A stretch of DNA of 64,000 nucleotides from Nitrosopumilus sp. b1. GTDB taxonomy: Archaea > Thermoproteota > Nitrososphaeria > Nitrososphaerales > Nitrosopumilaceae. Both the position numbers and the translations under genes were made by a program. Location of the stretch: assembly GCF_014078545.1 (NCBI RefSeq), contig NZ_MU078732.1, positions 3,638 to 67,637 of the forward strand, given 5' to 3'. Of this stretch, positions 8,142 through 16,465 are shown in pieces (the first letter of the stretch is position 1; each line of letters opens with the position of its first letter). Under the pieces are notes generated by a model. It saw nothing but the letters and a program-made list of their open reading frames with translations, was not told the DNA's origin and did no database searches.

Positions 8142-8765
8142 TTGGCTACACAAGAATATAGACACATCGTTAGAATTGTGGGAAATGATATACCAGGAAG
8201 TAAAAAGATGCTGGTGGGCTTAACCCAGATTCGTGGTGTTGGATATAATTTTGCAAATGCAATATTACATAAATTAAAAATTGATACAAATGACAGTATA
8301 GGTTATCTTTCTGAATCTCAAGTTCAGGCAATAGAAGGGATTTTACAAGATCCAGCTTCTGCAAATTTTCCACTTTGGTTCCTAAATAGAAGAAAGGATG
8401 TTGAAACAGGAAGAAATATTCATTTGATTACATCCGATATTGAGTTTACAGTAAGAAATGATGTTGAAAGAGAAAGAACTACTGGAAGTTGGAGAGGTTA
8501 CCGTCACATGTTTGGATTAAAAGTTAGAGGTCAGAGGACTAGAACCACTGGAAGAAAAGGTGGAGCAGTAGGAGTTGCTAAAGGCGGTAAAGTTATGCCA
8601 GCTGGTGGTGCAGGTGCTCCAGCAGCAGGTGCAGCTCCAGCAGCAGGTGCAGCTCCAGCAGCAGGTGCAGCTCCAGCAGCTGACGCAAAACCAGCAGCAG
8701 GTGCAAAGCCAGCTGCTGACGCAAAACCAGCAGCAGGTGCAAAGCCAGCTGCAAAGAAAGAGTAG
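8142..8765 (+). CDS. rpsM: 30S ribosomal protein S13 (uS13) with Ala/Pro-rich tail
   Basis: Binds 16S rRNA in the small-subunit head and contacts P-site tRNA and the B1 bridges. Residues 1-150 match archaeal uS13: the [10 protein letters not shown] helix-hairpin region and the basic [20 protein letters not shown] end. The start is TTG at 8142, since no ATG precedes the conserved start. After about residue 150 an extra ~57-residue tail of AAP/AKP repeats follows, made of GAAPAA and AKPAAG/D units and ending in KKE. This is low-complexity and absent from typical S13. rpsD follows 9 bp downstream, the usual archaeal pair. The identity of the core is certain; a role for the tail is unknown. Confidence 0.95.
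   Translation: MATQEYRHIVRIVGNDIPGSKKMLVGLTQIRGVGYNFANAILHKLKIDTNDSIGYLSESQVQAIEGILQDPASANFPLWFLNRRKDVETGRNIHLITSDIEFTVRNDVERERTTGSWRGYRHMFGLKVRGQRTRTTGRKGGAVGVAKGGKVMPAGGAGAPAAGAAPAAGAAPAAGAAPAADAKPAAGAKPAADAKPAAGAKPAAKKE
8604..8757. repeat. In-frame tandem repeat coding the S13 tail
   Basis: Degenerate 18-base units (gcaggtgcagctccagca and variants) repeat through the last part of rpsM. The first copies encode AAPAAG; later copies change to [12 protein letters not shown]. Such near-identical units are prone to slippage, so copy number may vary between strains. Confidence 0.85.
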
Positions 8766-8774
8766 GTGTTGTGA

Positions 8775-9407
8775 ATGGGAGATCCAAAATATCCAAGACG
8801 AATGTGGAGAAAACCAAAACGTCCTTTGAATTATGAGTTAAAGATGGAAGAGTTGAAAACTCTTGGTACTTTTGGATTAAAAACAAAAAGAGAATTATGG
8901 AAAGCTCATACGGAACTATCTAGAATTAGACATCAGGCTCGTTCATTGTTAGCTTTAGGACAAGAAATTAGAGAAGAGAAAGAACCAATCCTCATGAAAT
9001 CATTGAGAAGAATTGGACTAGTAGGAGAAAGTTCAACATTGGATGACGTATTGAATCTTCACGTTGAAGAACTGTTAGGTAGAAGATTACAAACGATTGT
9101 TATGAAAAAACTCGGTTTCAAGACACCATATCAAGCAAGGCAAGCTGTAATTCATGGACACATTATGATTGGGGATAGGATAGTAAATGTTCCATCATAT
9201 ACTGTAACAGTTAATGAAGAAAAAGATATCAAACTAACACCAGGTTCTTCATTAAAGGAGCTATTAGAAAAAATTTCCAAGAATGAATCTTCCGAAAAGA
9301 CCAAAGCTGAGAAAGTAGATAATGAATCCTCAGACATTGATGATAAAAATGTGGAATCTGCCTCTGATGAGGGTAAAAATGATTCAACCGATAAATCAGA
9401 AGAATAA
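8775..9407 (+). CDS. rpsD: 30S ribosomal protein S4 (uS4) with acidic tail
   Basis: Primary 16S rRNA-binding protein that starts assembly of the small-subunit body. The N-terminal region (GDPKYPRRMWRKP) and the S4 RNA-binding domain (RRLQTIVMKKLGFKTPYQARQAVIHGHIMIGDR region, residues about 102-136) are typical for archaea. The last ~45 residues are Ser/Asp/Glu/Lys-rich and probably disordered, opposite in charge to the rpsM tail. ATG start 9 bp after rpsM, so the two form an operon. In many archaea rpsK and rpoD follow; here glmS does, so the classical cluster is broken at this point. Confidence 0.95.
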   Translation: MGDPKYPRRMWRKPKRPLNYELKMEELKTLGTFGLKTKRELWKAHTELSRIRHQARSLLALGQEIREEKEPILMKSLRRIGLVGESSTLDDVLNLHVEELLGRRLQTIVMKKLGFKTPYQARQAVIHGHIMIGDRIVNVPSYTVTVNEEKDIKLTPGSSLKELLEKISKNESSEKTKAEKVDNESSDIDDKNVESASDEGKNDSTDKSEE

Positions 9408-9445
9408 GCTTATCAGTAAATATTGTTAATTGTGATAGACGAGTA

Positions 9446-11206
9446 ATGTGTTCAATAATTGGTTATTACGGAATTGATACAGCGGCTCCAATACTAGTGA
9501 AAGGCCTAAAAAGAATGGAGTATCGTGGATACGATAGTGTTGGTGTAGCCACTAAATCCGAAGACAGGATTAATCTAAAGAAAGGAGTCGGCAAAGTCTC
9601 CGAAGTTAACAATACAGAACAACTTGACAAGCTTCCAGGTACCATTGGAATTGGGCATACTAGGTGGGCAACCCATGGTAAAGTGACAGATAAGAATGCT
9701 CATCCACACCCAAGCAATTCAGGAAGAATTGCCATAGTACATAATGGAATAATTGAGAATTTTTCTGAACTAAAAAAAATTCTTGAAAAGAAAAATTATA
9801 CTTTCAAAAGTGAAACAGATAGTGAAGTAATTGCAAATTTACTACAGATGCATTATGATGAAAAATCAGATGTTAAAGAGTCCTTGATAGAAACACTAAG
9901 AGATCTAAAAGGACATTATGCCTTTGTGGCAATGTTTGAAGATGGTACGCTTGCAGCTGCAAGATTTCATGAACCATTAATAATTGGAGTTGGAAAGGAG
10001 TCTTATTTTTTGTCCAGTGATGTTTTAGGATTTATTGAACAAACAGATGATGCAATTTATGTAGACAATGGCGATTTTGTGTTAATCGATTCGGCAGGAT
10101 TGCAAATATGTAATTTTGATGGTACACCCGTAAAAAAACAGATAACAAAAGTTTCAAAAGAATTTGCGGATGCATATAAGGGAGATTACGCACATTTTAC
10201 ACTAAAAGAAATTTCAGAACAACCAGATACTATTATCAAGGCAGGAGAAAATACCATTGAAGCAATAGAACAGGCAACGGACTATATCAAACACGCAAAA
10301 AATGTCTACATCACAGGTAGTGGGACAAGTTACAATGCTGCACTAGTAGCAAAATATCTCATGTCAAAATATGCAAAAATAAAATTAGAGCCAATAATCT
10401 CTAGTGAGCTTCCATTTTCTCCTGATTCTATAGAACCCAATTCAATTCTAATCGCTATCTCCCAAAGTGGAGAAAGTGCAGATGTTTTAGAAGCAGTAAA
10501 CATTGCAAAAAAATCAGGTGCAAAGATCATATCAATAGTGAATCTACTAACTTCCTCACTTGTTCAAGAGTCTTCAGTAGTAATTGGCATGAATTGCGGT
10601 CCTGAAATTGGAGTTGCAGCAACGAAGAGTTTTACATCACAATTAGGAATTATCTATAAAGTAACTGAAAAAATATGTGCTGGATGTATAGGAGTAGACT
10701 TTGAAAAAATATCAGCATTAATTGCAAAAATTCTATCTAGTCATTCAAAAATTATGGAGGTCGCTAAGCAGCTAAAAGATGTATCTGACATCTACATATT
10801 GGGAAGAGGGATTCACTATCCAATCGCATCAGAGGCTGCACTGAAATTAAAAGAATTAACTTACATCCATGCGGAAGGAATTCCAGGAGGAGAATTAAAA
10901 CACGGACCATTGGCATTAATGGACTCAAATGTTTTTGTTGTAATCATCAATCCCAATGACTCAACCTATAATGATACAATTACCAGTGCAAGAGAGATTA
11001 AAGCTAGAGGAGCTAAGATTATTGGTATCTCAGATAAGAAGAGTGATGTTTATGATTATTGGATTGAAATTCCTACAATAGAAGAATCAATGTTTCCGAT
11101 AATTGAAATAATTCCGATTCAATTATTGGCATATTATTCTGCACTTGAGAAAGAAACTGATCCTGACTATCCAAGGAATTTAGCAAAATCAGTTACTGTG
11201 AAGTAA
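9446..11206 (+). CDS. glmS: Glutamine-fructose-6-phosphate aminotransferase (isomerising)
   Basis: Makes glucosamine-6-phosphate from fructose-6-phosphate and glutamine, the entry to UDP-GlcNAc for surface glycans. The N-terminal class II glutaminase domain starts with Cys2 as nucleophile (MCSIIGYYG) and continues with RMEYRGYDS, HTRWATHG and HNGIIENF motifs. Two SIS sugar-isomerase domains follow (about 275-410 and 445-575) with the SGTSYNA, SQSGESADV and EGIPGGELKHGPLAL motifs and a C-terminal LAKSVTVK. The length of 586 is normal. It follows rpsD by 38 bp with its own ATG. The end overlaps the convergent cobT-like gene by 14 bp. Confidence 0.97.
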   Translation: MCSIIGYYGIDTAAPILVKGLKRMEYRGYDSVGVATKSEDRINLKKGVGKVSEVNNTEQLDKLPGTIGIGHTRWATHGKVTDKNAHPHPSNSGRIAIVHNGIIENFSELKKILEKKNYTFKSETDSEVIANLLQMHYDEKSDVKESLIETLRDLKGHYAFVAMFEDGTLAAARFHEPLIIGVGKESYFLSSDVLGFIEQTDDAIYVDNGDFVLIDSAGLQICNFDGTPVKKQITKVSKEFADAYKGDYAHFTLKEISEQPDTIIKAGENTIEAIEQATDYIKHAKNVYITGSGTSYNAALVAKYLMSKYAKIKLEPIISSELPFSPDSIEPNSILIAISQSGESADVLEAVNIAKKSGAKIISIVNLLTSSLVQESSVVIGMNCGPEIGVAATKSFTSQLGIIYKVTEKICAGCIGVDFEKISALIAKILSSHSKIMEVAKQLKDVSDIYILGRGIHYPIASEAALKLKELTYIHAEGIPGGELKHGPLALMDSNVFVVIINPNDSTYNDTITSAREIKARGAKIIGISDKKSDVYDYWIEIPTIEESMFPIIEIIPIQLLAYYSALEKETDPDYPRNLAKSVTVK

Positions 11207-12257
11207 AAATTCGCTTATACTGATTTTCAGTTAGTTGAAGTAGTTTTTCAGAATCAAGTCCTGCCTTGAGCATTGCAGCAATTAAGGATCCTCCAGCACC
11301 AGCTCCTTCCTTTGCAAATCCCTCGGAAAATGATTTCAAACCAGGAAATTCTGATCTTTCAAGTTTTGGATCGACAACTAAGATTGGTATGTCATCAATT
11401 TGTTTAATTATTTCTAAAAAATTTGCAGTTGTGTCATCTGTTATGTAACATGTAGTTCCAATTGCTACATTTTCAGATTTGTAACCTATTGATTTTGCAA
11501 ATGCTAGAACAGCTGCCATTTGAGTACCACCTGAAAGTAGAACTTTGGTAATTTCTGATGCACTGCTTAACATCCCAGCGACAGTTGGAATCATTGGATC
11601 GCCAACTGCTTTTACCACATTGAAAGGATCATCATTGTCTAATTTCTTTAAAGCATTTGTTACTATACGATTTTTTAGCTCAACAGGATTTTTTGGAATA
11701 CTAGAACTTACCTTAGCATCAATTCCTAAACCCCTCATTACTGCTAATGCAGTAGTAGTCCCACCAGGTAAGCTTTCACCTATAACAAGACAATCAGTTA
11801 GAGATGCTAGAGTACGACCAATAATTCTGCCATAATCAATTGCATGAAGAAATGATTCCTCGTCTAGCCCAAAGTTTTGTGTGATATTATTTCCAGGTTT
11901 CAAACCAGTCTGAATAAATGGTAATTGAGGTTCAATCTTACTTCCAGCATTAATTACTACTAGAGGTATGCTAGCTGATTCTAATGCAGATTTAGTTATT
12001 AATGCAGGAGTTGGTTTCCCATCAGGAGTCATTGGAATCGATTTAATTGATTTGCAATATCCATAATGAAGGAATTCTGCATCAGCTGGGGCGGTGAATT
12101 TAACAAGTTCGGAATCAGAGCCAGCTATGGTAATTCCAGGAATTTCACTAGTAGACGTATAAGAAATTACTAGTGAAAATAAAAAGTCTTTTTCTTTAAC
12201 AGCATTTACAAAGTTTTCACAATTTTTTATATTTCCGAAAAATTCAATATCTTTCAC
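11193..12257 (-). CDS. cobT: CobT-like NaMN:base phosphoribosyltransferase
   Basis: Archaeal family related to nicotinate-nucleotide:dimethylbenzimidazole phosphoribosyltransferase, which activates the lower ligand for cobalamin nucleotide-loop assembly. Signs of the family are the IGESLPGGTTTALAV glycine loop (about residues 158-172), the repeated glycine-rich LSGGTQMAAVLAFA region and the closing AKEGAGAGGSLIAAML segment. The length of 354 is normal. The start is GTG at 12257. Ammonia-oxidising archaea are known to make cobalamin, which fits. It forms a run with the MBL hydrolase and epimerase genes upstream on the same strand (4-bp spacing). The exact base substrate is unproven. Confidence 0.85.
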   Translation of the reverse strand: MKDIEFFGNIKNCENFVNAVKEKDFLFSLVISYTSTSEIPGITIAGSDSELVKFTAPADAEFLHYGYCKSIKSIPMTPDGKPTPALITKSALESASIPLVVINAGSKIEPQLPFIQTGLKPGNNITQNFGLDEESFLHAIDYGRIIGRTLASLTDCLVIGESLPGGTTTALAVMRGLGIDAKVSSSIPKNPVELKNRIVTNALKKLDNDDPFNVVKAVGDPMIPTVAGMLSSASEITKVLLSGGTQMAAVLAFAKSIGYKSENVAIGTTCYITDDTTANFLEIIKQIDDIPILVVDPKLERSEFPGLKSFSEGFAKEGAGAGGSLIAAMLKAGLDSEKLLQLTENQYKRIFTSQ

Positions 12258-12261
12258 TTTA

Positions 12262-12873
12262 TCACTGTCCCATCATTTCTACAAATTCTTGTTCAGATCT
12301 TGGTTGCATTACAAAATTCATTTTCTTTTCTTTACCAATTGTAGATGTAAGAGATGAGCCATAATTATGCCCGCAGTAAAGAGTGAGTGAATCATCTAAG
12401 TTATGCAGTATATCAAATAAGCTATGATACAACTCACGTGCACTACCACCTGGAAGATCGACCCTACCACAATTTCCGACAAACAGGGTATCACCAGAAA
12501 AGATTTTCCCATCACCAATTAGGCAAATACTGTCCTTGGAGTGGCCAGGAGTATGAATTACAGTTAATTCACTTTTACCAAATTTTATTTTTTCATTATT
12601 TTGTACTGATATGTCGTGTTCTAAAGTTGATGCTTCATGCTGAATTATTTTTGCTCCAGTAGATTCACTCATTGCTTTATTTCCAATTGTATGATCAAAA
12701 TGATGATGTGTGTTAACAATGTACTTTATAGTCAGATCATTTCTAGTAACAACTTCTTCAATTTTTTCAAGATCCCATGAGGGATCAATAACAATGCATT
12801 CGTTTGTTTCTTCGTCGGAGACAATATAACAAAAGTTTTGCATGTTTCCAACTAGTATTTGATGGACTATCAT
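12262..12873 (-). CDS. Metallo-beta-lactamase-fold hydrolase (glyoxalase II-like)
   Basis: A 203-residue single-domain MBL-fold enzyme. The metal-binding motif HxHxDH (H56-H-H58-F-D60-H61) is followed by the HTPGHSKDS region, the SGDTLF Asp and a CGHNYG histidine. This is the glyoxalase II/persulfide dioxygenase-like subset that binds two metals and hydrolyses thioesters or similar substrates. The start is ATG 12873, overlapping the upstream NAD(P)HX epimerase gene by 4 bp, so it is translationally coupled to it. The true substrate is not evident; a metabolite-repair role alongside the epimerase is a reasonable guess. Confidence 0.88.
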   Translation of the reverse strand: MIVHQILVGNMQNFCYIVSDEETNECIVIDPSWDLEKIEEVVTRNDLTIKYIVNTHHHFDHTIGNKAMSESTGAKIIQHEASTLEHDISVQNNEKIKFGKSELTVIHTPGHSKDSICLIGDGKIFSGDTLFVGNCGRVDLPGGSARELYHSLFDILHNLDDSLTLYCGHNYGSSLTSTIGKEKKMNFVMQPRSEQEFVEMMGQ

Positions 12874-13517
12874 AATACTCCAATCTCAGCTTCAGGTGGA
12901 ATTCCAATTTTTTCAGCAAATAATTCTCCAGTGAGATCTTTTCTTTTTGGAATTCCTTGCTTCATTTTATGAAATGTTATTGTCATGTCTGCTTTCACGA
13001 AAACGTTTGCAGTTTCTCCGGTTTGTGGATCTAATCCTGACGGAACATCCACTGCTAACTTATAAGAGTTTGAGTTATTGATGAAATTAATGGCTGATGC
13101 ATAAGGTTCTCTTATGTCACCAGTAATGCCAGTCCCCAGAATTCCATCAATTATAACATCTGCTTTGAAATTAAAATTCAATTTATCTCCATAAAGTAAT
13201 TGAACAGATTGCATTTTCTCTAAAATTGACCAGTTCCATTTACTTTCTTCAGTTTTAATTTTCTCGGGAGTACCAAGAAGTCTTACTGTAACAATTGCCC
13301 CATATCCAGCTAAATGTCTTGCCATCACAAGACCATCACCTCCATTATTTCCCATGCCAACGAAGATCAAAATATTCTTAGATTGTACGTCACCAAATTT
13401 TTCTACTAGTCGCCTAACAGCAGACGCACCAGCATTTTCCATCATGAATTTTTTCAAAAATCCCATAGCATGTCCGTTATTTTCAATCTGATACATTTGA
13501 TCGACTGTAATTTCCAT
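12870..13517 (-). CDS. nnrE: NAD(P)H-hydrate epimerase (YjeF N-terminal domain)
   Basis: Repairs damaged NADHX/NADPHX by epimerising R to S hydrates for the dehydratase. The Rossmann-type glycine loop VGMGNNGGDG (about residues 53-62) and the LLGTPEKI, DGILGTGITG and DVPSGLDPQTG motifs are those of YjeF_N proteins. At 215 residues only the epimerase half is present; the ADP-dependent dehydratase that is often fused must be encoded elsewhere. ATG start. It leads the epimerase-MBL-cobT run. Confidence 0.92.
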   Translation of the reverse strand: MEITVDQMYQIENNGHAMGFLKKFMMENAGASAVRRLVEKFGDVQSKNILIFVGMGNNGGDGLVMARHLAGYGAIVTVRLLGTPEKIKTEESKWNWSILEKMQSVQLLYGDKLNFNFKADVIIDGILGTGITGDIREPYASAINFINNSNSYKLAVDVPSGLDPQTGETANVFVKADMTITFHKMKQGIPKRKDLTGELFAEKIGIPPEAEIGVL

Positions 13518-13590
13518 AGATGCCCTAAACTAGAACATAAAATAAGCGCTTTGGCAAACGGCTTTATCTTGGTTTCTTGACGCATGATTA

Positions 13591-14205
13591 TTGTCATTAA
13601 AAAATGTCAAGTCATCGTTAGACAAAATCTCAAAAAGTTTTTCCGTTACTCAGGATGCAAGAGAGTTTCTAATTAAAAATACGAGAGAAGTAGTAATTTT
13701 ATCAAGTCAGGCCATTATTGCAGTCCACAAACAAGATCTAAAATCTGCAAAGGAAAAAGCCAAGAAGGCAAATACTTTGTTAAACTCACAAAAGAAAAAA
13801 GCAGTGGGAGAACTTCAAAGATACGTAATAATTCCAGAGCAGGAATTGGTTGAGGCGTTTGCATTAATCGCCATTGCTGAAAAAAAACCTGTACCGTCTA
13901 TTGATACACTAAAAGTCAATCCTGAATCATATATTCTTGGCCTACTTGATTGTGTTGGCGAATTAAAAAGACTAACGTATGATAAAATCCGCAAAGGAGA
14001 CCCACAAGAAGCTATCAGAGTTTTTGAAGTGATGGAAGATCTTTATCAAAACTTGTATCCATTAGCTACATATGATAAAATTGTAAGAGAAACACGAAGA
14101 AAACTAGATGTTAATAGAATTTTGGTGGAAGATGTGAGAGCTGCTCTTACTGAAGAAATTCGAAGATCTGATTTAATTAATGCAATAAAAAAACTCGAGA
14201 AATAA
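13591..14205 (+). CDS. Translin-family protein
   Basis: All-helical 204-residue protein of the translin/TRAX fold, known as a multimeric RNA- or DNA-binding protein. The signs are the N-terminal DAREFLIKNTREVV segment, the long basic helix of AKEKAKKAN and RYVIIPEQELVEA regions, and the YLLGLLDCVGELKR-like and YDKIVRETRRKLD C-terminal parts. Archaeal homologues of this length are single-domain. The start is TTG 13591, since no ATG fits. It is transcribed alone, divergent from nnrE with a 73-bp spacer, and ends just before tRNA-Leu on the opposite strand. Its cellular role in archaea is not settled. Confidence 0.85.
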   Translation: MSLKNVKSSLDKISKSFSVTQDAREFLIKNTREVVILSSQAIIAVHKQDLKSAKEKAKKANTLLNSQKKKAVGELQRYVIIPEQELVEAFALIAIAEKKPVPSIDTLKVNPESYILGLLDCVGELKRLTYDKIRKGDPQEAIRVFEVMEDLYQNLYPLATYDKIVRETRRKLDVNRILVEDVRAALTEEIRRSDLINAIKKLEK

Positions 14206-14220
14206 TTTTGATAATGAATA

Positions 14221-14305
14221 TGCGGGCGATGGGATTTGAACCCACGAACTCCTAAGAGACTAGCCCCTCAAGCTAGCGCCTTTGGCCAGGCTGGGCGACA
14301 CCCGC
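14221..14305 (-). tRNA. tRNA-Leu (GAG)
   Basis: On the minus strand it folds as a class II tRNA. The acceptor stem is GCGGGTG/CGCCCGC with A73. The anticodon stem CTAGC/GCTAG encloses loop TTGAGGG with anticodon GAG. A long variable arm follows (about 14 nt), then a T arm with GTTCAAATC. The long variable arm and A73 support Leu. No intron is visible and CCA is not encoded. Confidence 0.95.
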
Positions 14306-14356
14306 AACGAAATTTTCGTGCAGGGTTTTTATAATCCTTGGTTACTTTTCGAAAAT

Positions 14357-14593
14357 ATGTTAGTTCCAGTCAGATGTTTTACTTGTGGAAATCTAATTGC
14401 TGACAAATTTGATGATTATCAAACTAAAATCAGATCAGGTGAAGATCCTGCCAAAGTTCTTGATTCTTTGAATATCAAAAGATATTGCTGCAGAAGAATG
14501 TTACTAACTTCAGTGGAAACAATTCAACAGATTGTTCCATTTTATGAAGCAATTCAGAGAAGACACCAAGAAGTTCAATCTGAGTTAGAATAG
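14357..14593 (+). CDS. rpoN: DNA-directed RNA polymerase subunit N (Rpb10)
   Basis: Small zinc-binding subunit of archaeal RNA polymerase that sits in the Rpo3-Rpo10-Rpo11-Rpo12 assembly platform. The 78-residue product has the conserved [12 protein letters not shown] start with C7 and C10, and a C44-C45 pair in YCCRRM, giving the atypical CX2C...CC zinc site. ATG 14357 is chosen over a longer in-frame start inside the tRNA-Leu gene, because the family begins exactly at this Met. It leads the run rpoN-eno-rpsB-MEMO-mvk found in many archaea; eno starts 1 bp after the stop. Confidence 0.96.
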   Translation: MLVPVRCFTCGNLIADKFDDYQTKIRSGEDPAKVLDSLNIKRYCCRRMLLTSVETIQQIVPFYEAIQRRHQEVQSELE

Positions 14594-14594
14594 C

Positions 14595-15833
14595 TTGTCA
14601 AAAATTTCATCATTAAAGGCAAGAGTACTATACAATAGTAGAGGTAGTAAAACTATCGAGGTAGACATCACTCTAGATAATAAAATCTTAGGAAGAGTAT
14701 GCGCCCCATCTGGAGCAAGTGTTGGAAAGTATGAAGCGCAAAGTTTTCCTGCTGGAGGACCAGAAGAAAGCGCAAAAGTCCTAAACTCTAATGAGCAAAA
14801 ATTTATCGGACTAGACTCGGGAGATCTAAAATCCATCCACTACACTATTCGCTCAATTGATGATTCAAAATATTACTCCAAAATTGGAGGTGCATCTGCT
14901 TTTGCTGTGACCATTGCATCAATGGATGCATCTGCAAAGGCATTGGACTTGCCTCTCTACAAGATACTAGCAGACAAGACTGAGTTAAAATTTCCATTTC
15001 CATTAGGGAACATACTTGGTGGAGGAGCTCATGCAGGTCCTGGAACCCCAGACATTCAAGAGATATTAATATGCTCTACAGGTGCAAAATCTATAAGAGA
15101 ATCCATCGATACTAATTTGGCAGTTCATAAAGAATTAAGAAATATTTTGCAGAAAGAAGATCCTAGTTTTACAAACGGTAGAGGAGATGAGGGCGGTTGG
15201 GCACCAAAAATGAATAACGATAAAGCTTTAGAGCTGTCTGCAAAAGCATGCGAGAATTTAGGATTTACGTTAGGTAAGGAAGTATCCCTAGGGGTAGATT
15301 TTGCGTCATCCACTCAATGGAAAGAAGAAAAAAGCAAGTATGTTTATGATAGGTCTGGATTTGAAAATTCTCCTGGAGAGCAAATTGAATTTGTTTCAGA
15401 CATTATAAAAAAATACAAACTAATTTACGCAGAAGATGCGGTACATGAAGAAGCTTTTGATGACATGTCGGAAATCACCAAAAGATTTCCAAATACACTT
15501 GTTACAGGTGACGATCTTACAGTAACAAATAAATCAATTTTACAAAAAGCTATTGAGAAAAAAGCTTGTAATGCAGCTATCCTCAAAGTTAACCAGGCAG
15601 GAAGTCTTTATGATGCATTAGAATTTGCAAAGGAGGCAAATGGCAATAACATAAGATTAATCACTTCACATCGATCAGGCGAATCAACAGATAGTCAAAT
15701 TTCCCACATAGGGATTGCTACCAAGTCAAAGATGCTCAAAGTAGGTGTCGTAGGTGGTGAAAGGGTATCAAAACTCAATGAATTAATCAGATTATCAGAG
15801 CATGATTTAATACGCGGTATGGCTGAAATTTAA
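14595..15833 (+). CDS. eno: Enolase
   Basis: Interconverts 2-phosphoglycerate and phosphoenolpyruvate in central carbon metabolism. Motifs include the N-terminal ARVLYNSRGSKTIEV, the SGASVGKYEA loop, GGGAHAGPGTPDIQE, the metal ligand Asp in LGVDFASS, the GDDL motif, the catalytic Lys region LKVNQAG and SHRSGES near the C-terminus. The 412 residues are slightly short but complete. It starts with TTG 14595, one base after rpoN stops, which indicates co-translation in a ribosomal/transcription operon. This linkage is an established archaeal gene order. Confidence 0.97.
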   Translation: MSKISSLKARVLYNSRGSKTIEVDITLDNKILGRVCAPSGASVGKYEAQSFPAGGPEESAKVLNSNEQKFIGLDSGDLKSIHYTIRSIDDSKYYSKIGGASAFAVTIASMDASAKALDLPLYKILADKTELKFPFPLGNILGGGAHAGPGTPDIQEILICSTGAKSIRESIDTNLAVHKELRNILQKEDPSFTNGRGDEGGWAPKMNNDKALELSAKACENLGFTLGKEVSLGVDFASSTQWKEEKSKYVYDRSGFENSPGEQIEFVSDIIKKYKLIYAEDAVHEEAFDDMSEITKRFPNTLVTGDDLTVTNKSILQKAIEKKACNAAILKVNQAGSLYDALEFAKEANGNNIRLITSHRSGESTDSQISHIGIATKSKMLKVGVVGGERVSKLNELIRLSEHDLIRGMAEI

Positions 15834-15841
15834 AAATCGAT

Positions 15842-16465
15842 ATGAGTCAGCAAGCAGAAACTGAAGATATTAAGAAGAAAATCCTATCCACAGGAATCAG
15901 AGTTGGTACTCAGGTAAAAACCAAATTCATGAAACCATTCATCACTAAAGCCAGTCCTGAAGGCCTTTACATGATTGATTTAGACATTTCATTAGAGCGC
16001 ATCAAGACAGCTGCAAAATTCATCAACAGAATTGGAGTAGACAAAGTAATCGTTTGTTCAGGAAGAGAGTATGCCAATATGCCAATTGAGAAATTCTGCG
16101 AACTGACAGGGGCATCTGCAAAATTAGGACGATTTATGCCAGGCACACTGACAAATCCATCATTACCATACTATATTGAACCAAAATTATTGTTAATTTC
16201 TGATCCTCAAGTAGATGATCAGGCAATTACAGAAGCTACCAATGCAGGAATTCCTGTGATTGGAGTCGCAAACACAGACAACATCACATCAAAAGTTGAT
16301 TTGGTAATTCCTGCAAACAACAGAGGTAGGAAAGCACTTGCAACAGTATACTGGTTATTGGCCAGAGAAATTTTAATTGAAAAGGGTGATCTCAAAGAAG
16401 ATGAATCAATGAAGTACGAAATTGATGACTTTGAGACCAAAATTTCTGATGAGGCCTTAGACTGA
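15842..16465 (+). CDS. rpsB: 30S ribosomal protein S2 (uS2)
   Basis: Small-subunit protein near the mRNA exit side. Recognisable segments are GTQVKTKFMKPFI, LDISLERIKTAAKFINRIG, RFMPGTLTNP, LLISDPQVDDQAITEA and IGVANTDN, followed by the lysine-free acidic end typical of archaeal S2. The 207 residues are normal for archaea. The ATG at 15842 follows eno by 8 bp. The last base of its TGA is the first base of the MEMO ATG, so translation is coupled. Confidence 0.97.
   Translation: MSQQAETEDIKKKILSTGIRVGTQVKTKFMKPFITKASPEGLYMIDLDISLERIKTAAKFINRIGVDKVIVCSGREYANMPIEKFCELTGASAKLGRFMPGTLTNPSLPYYIEPKLLLISDPQVDDQAITEATNAGIPVIGVANTDNITSKVDLVIPANNRGRKALATVYWLLAREILIEKGDLKEDESMKYEIDDFETKISDEALD

Noticed and set aside
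8575-8886. Alternate-frame and antisense reading frames of about 84 and 97 codons over the rpsM tail
   Set aside because: They result from the repeated 18-base unit, which is open in several frames, and encode Gln/Leu-only low-complexity chains.
14282-14356. Longer start for rpoN inside the tRNA-Leu gene
   Set aside because: RpoN proteins begin at [11 protein letters not shown]; the extension would be translated tRNA sequence.
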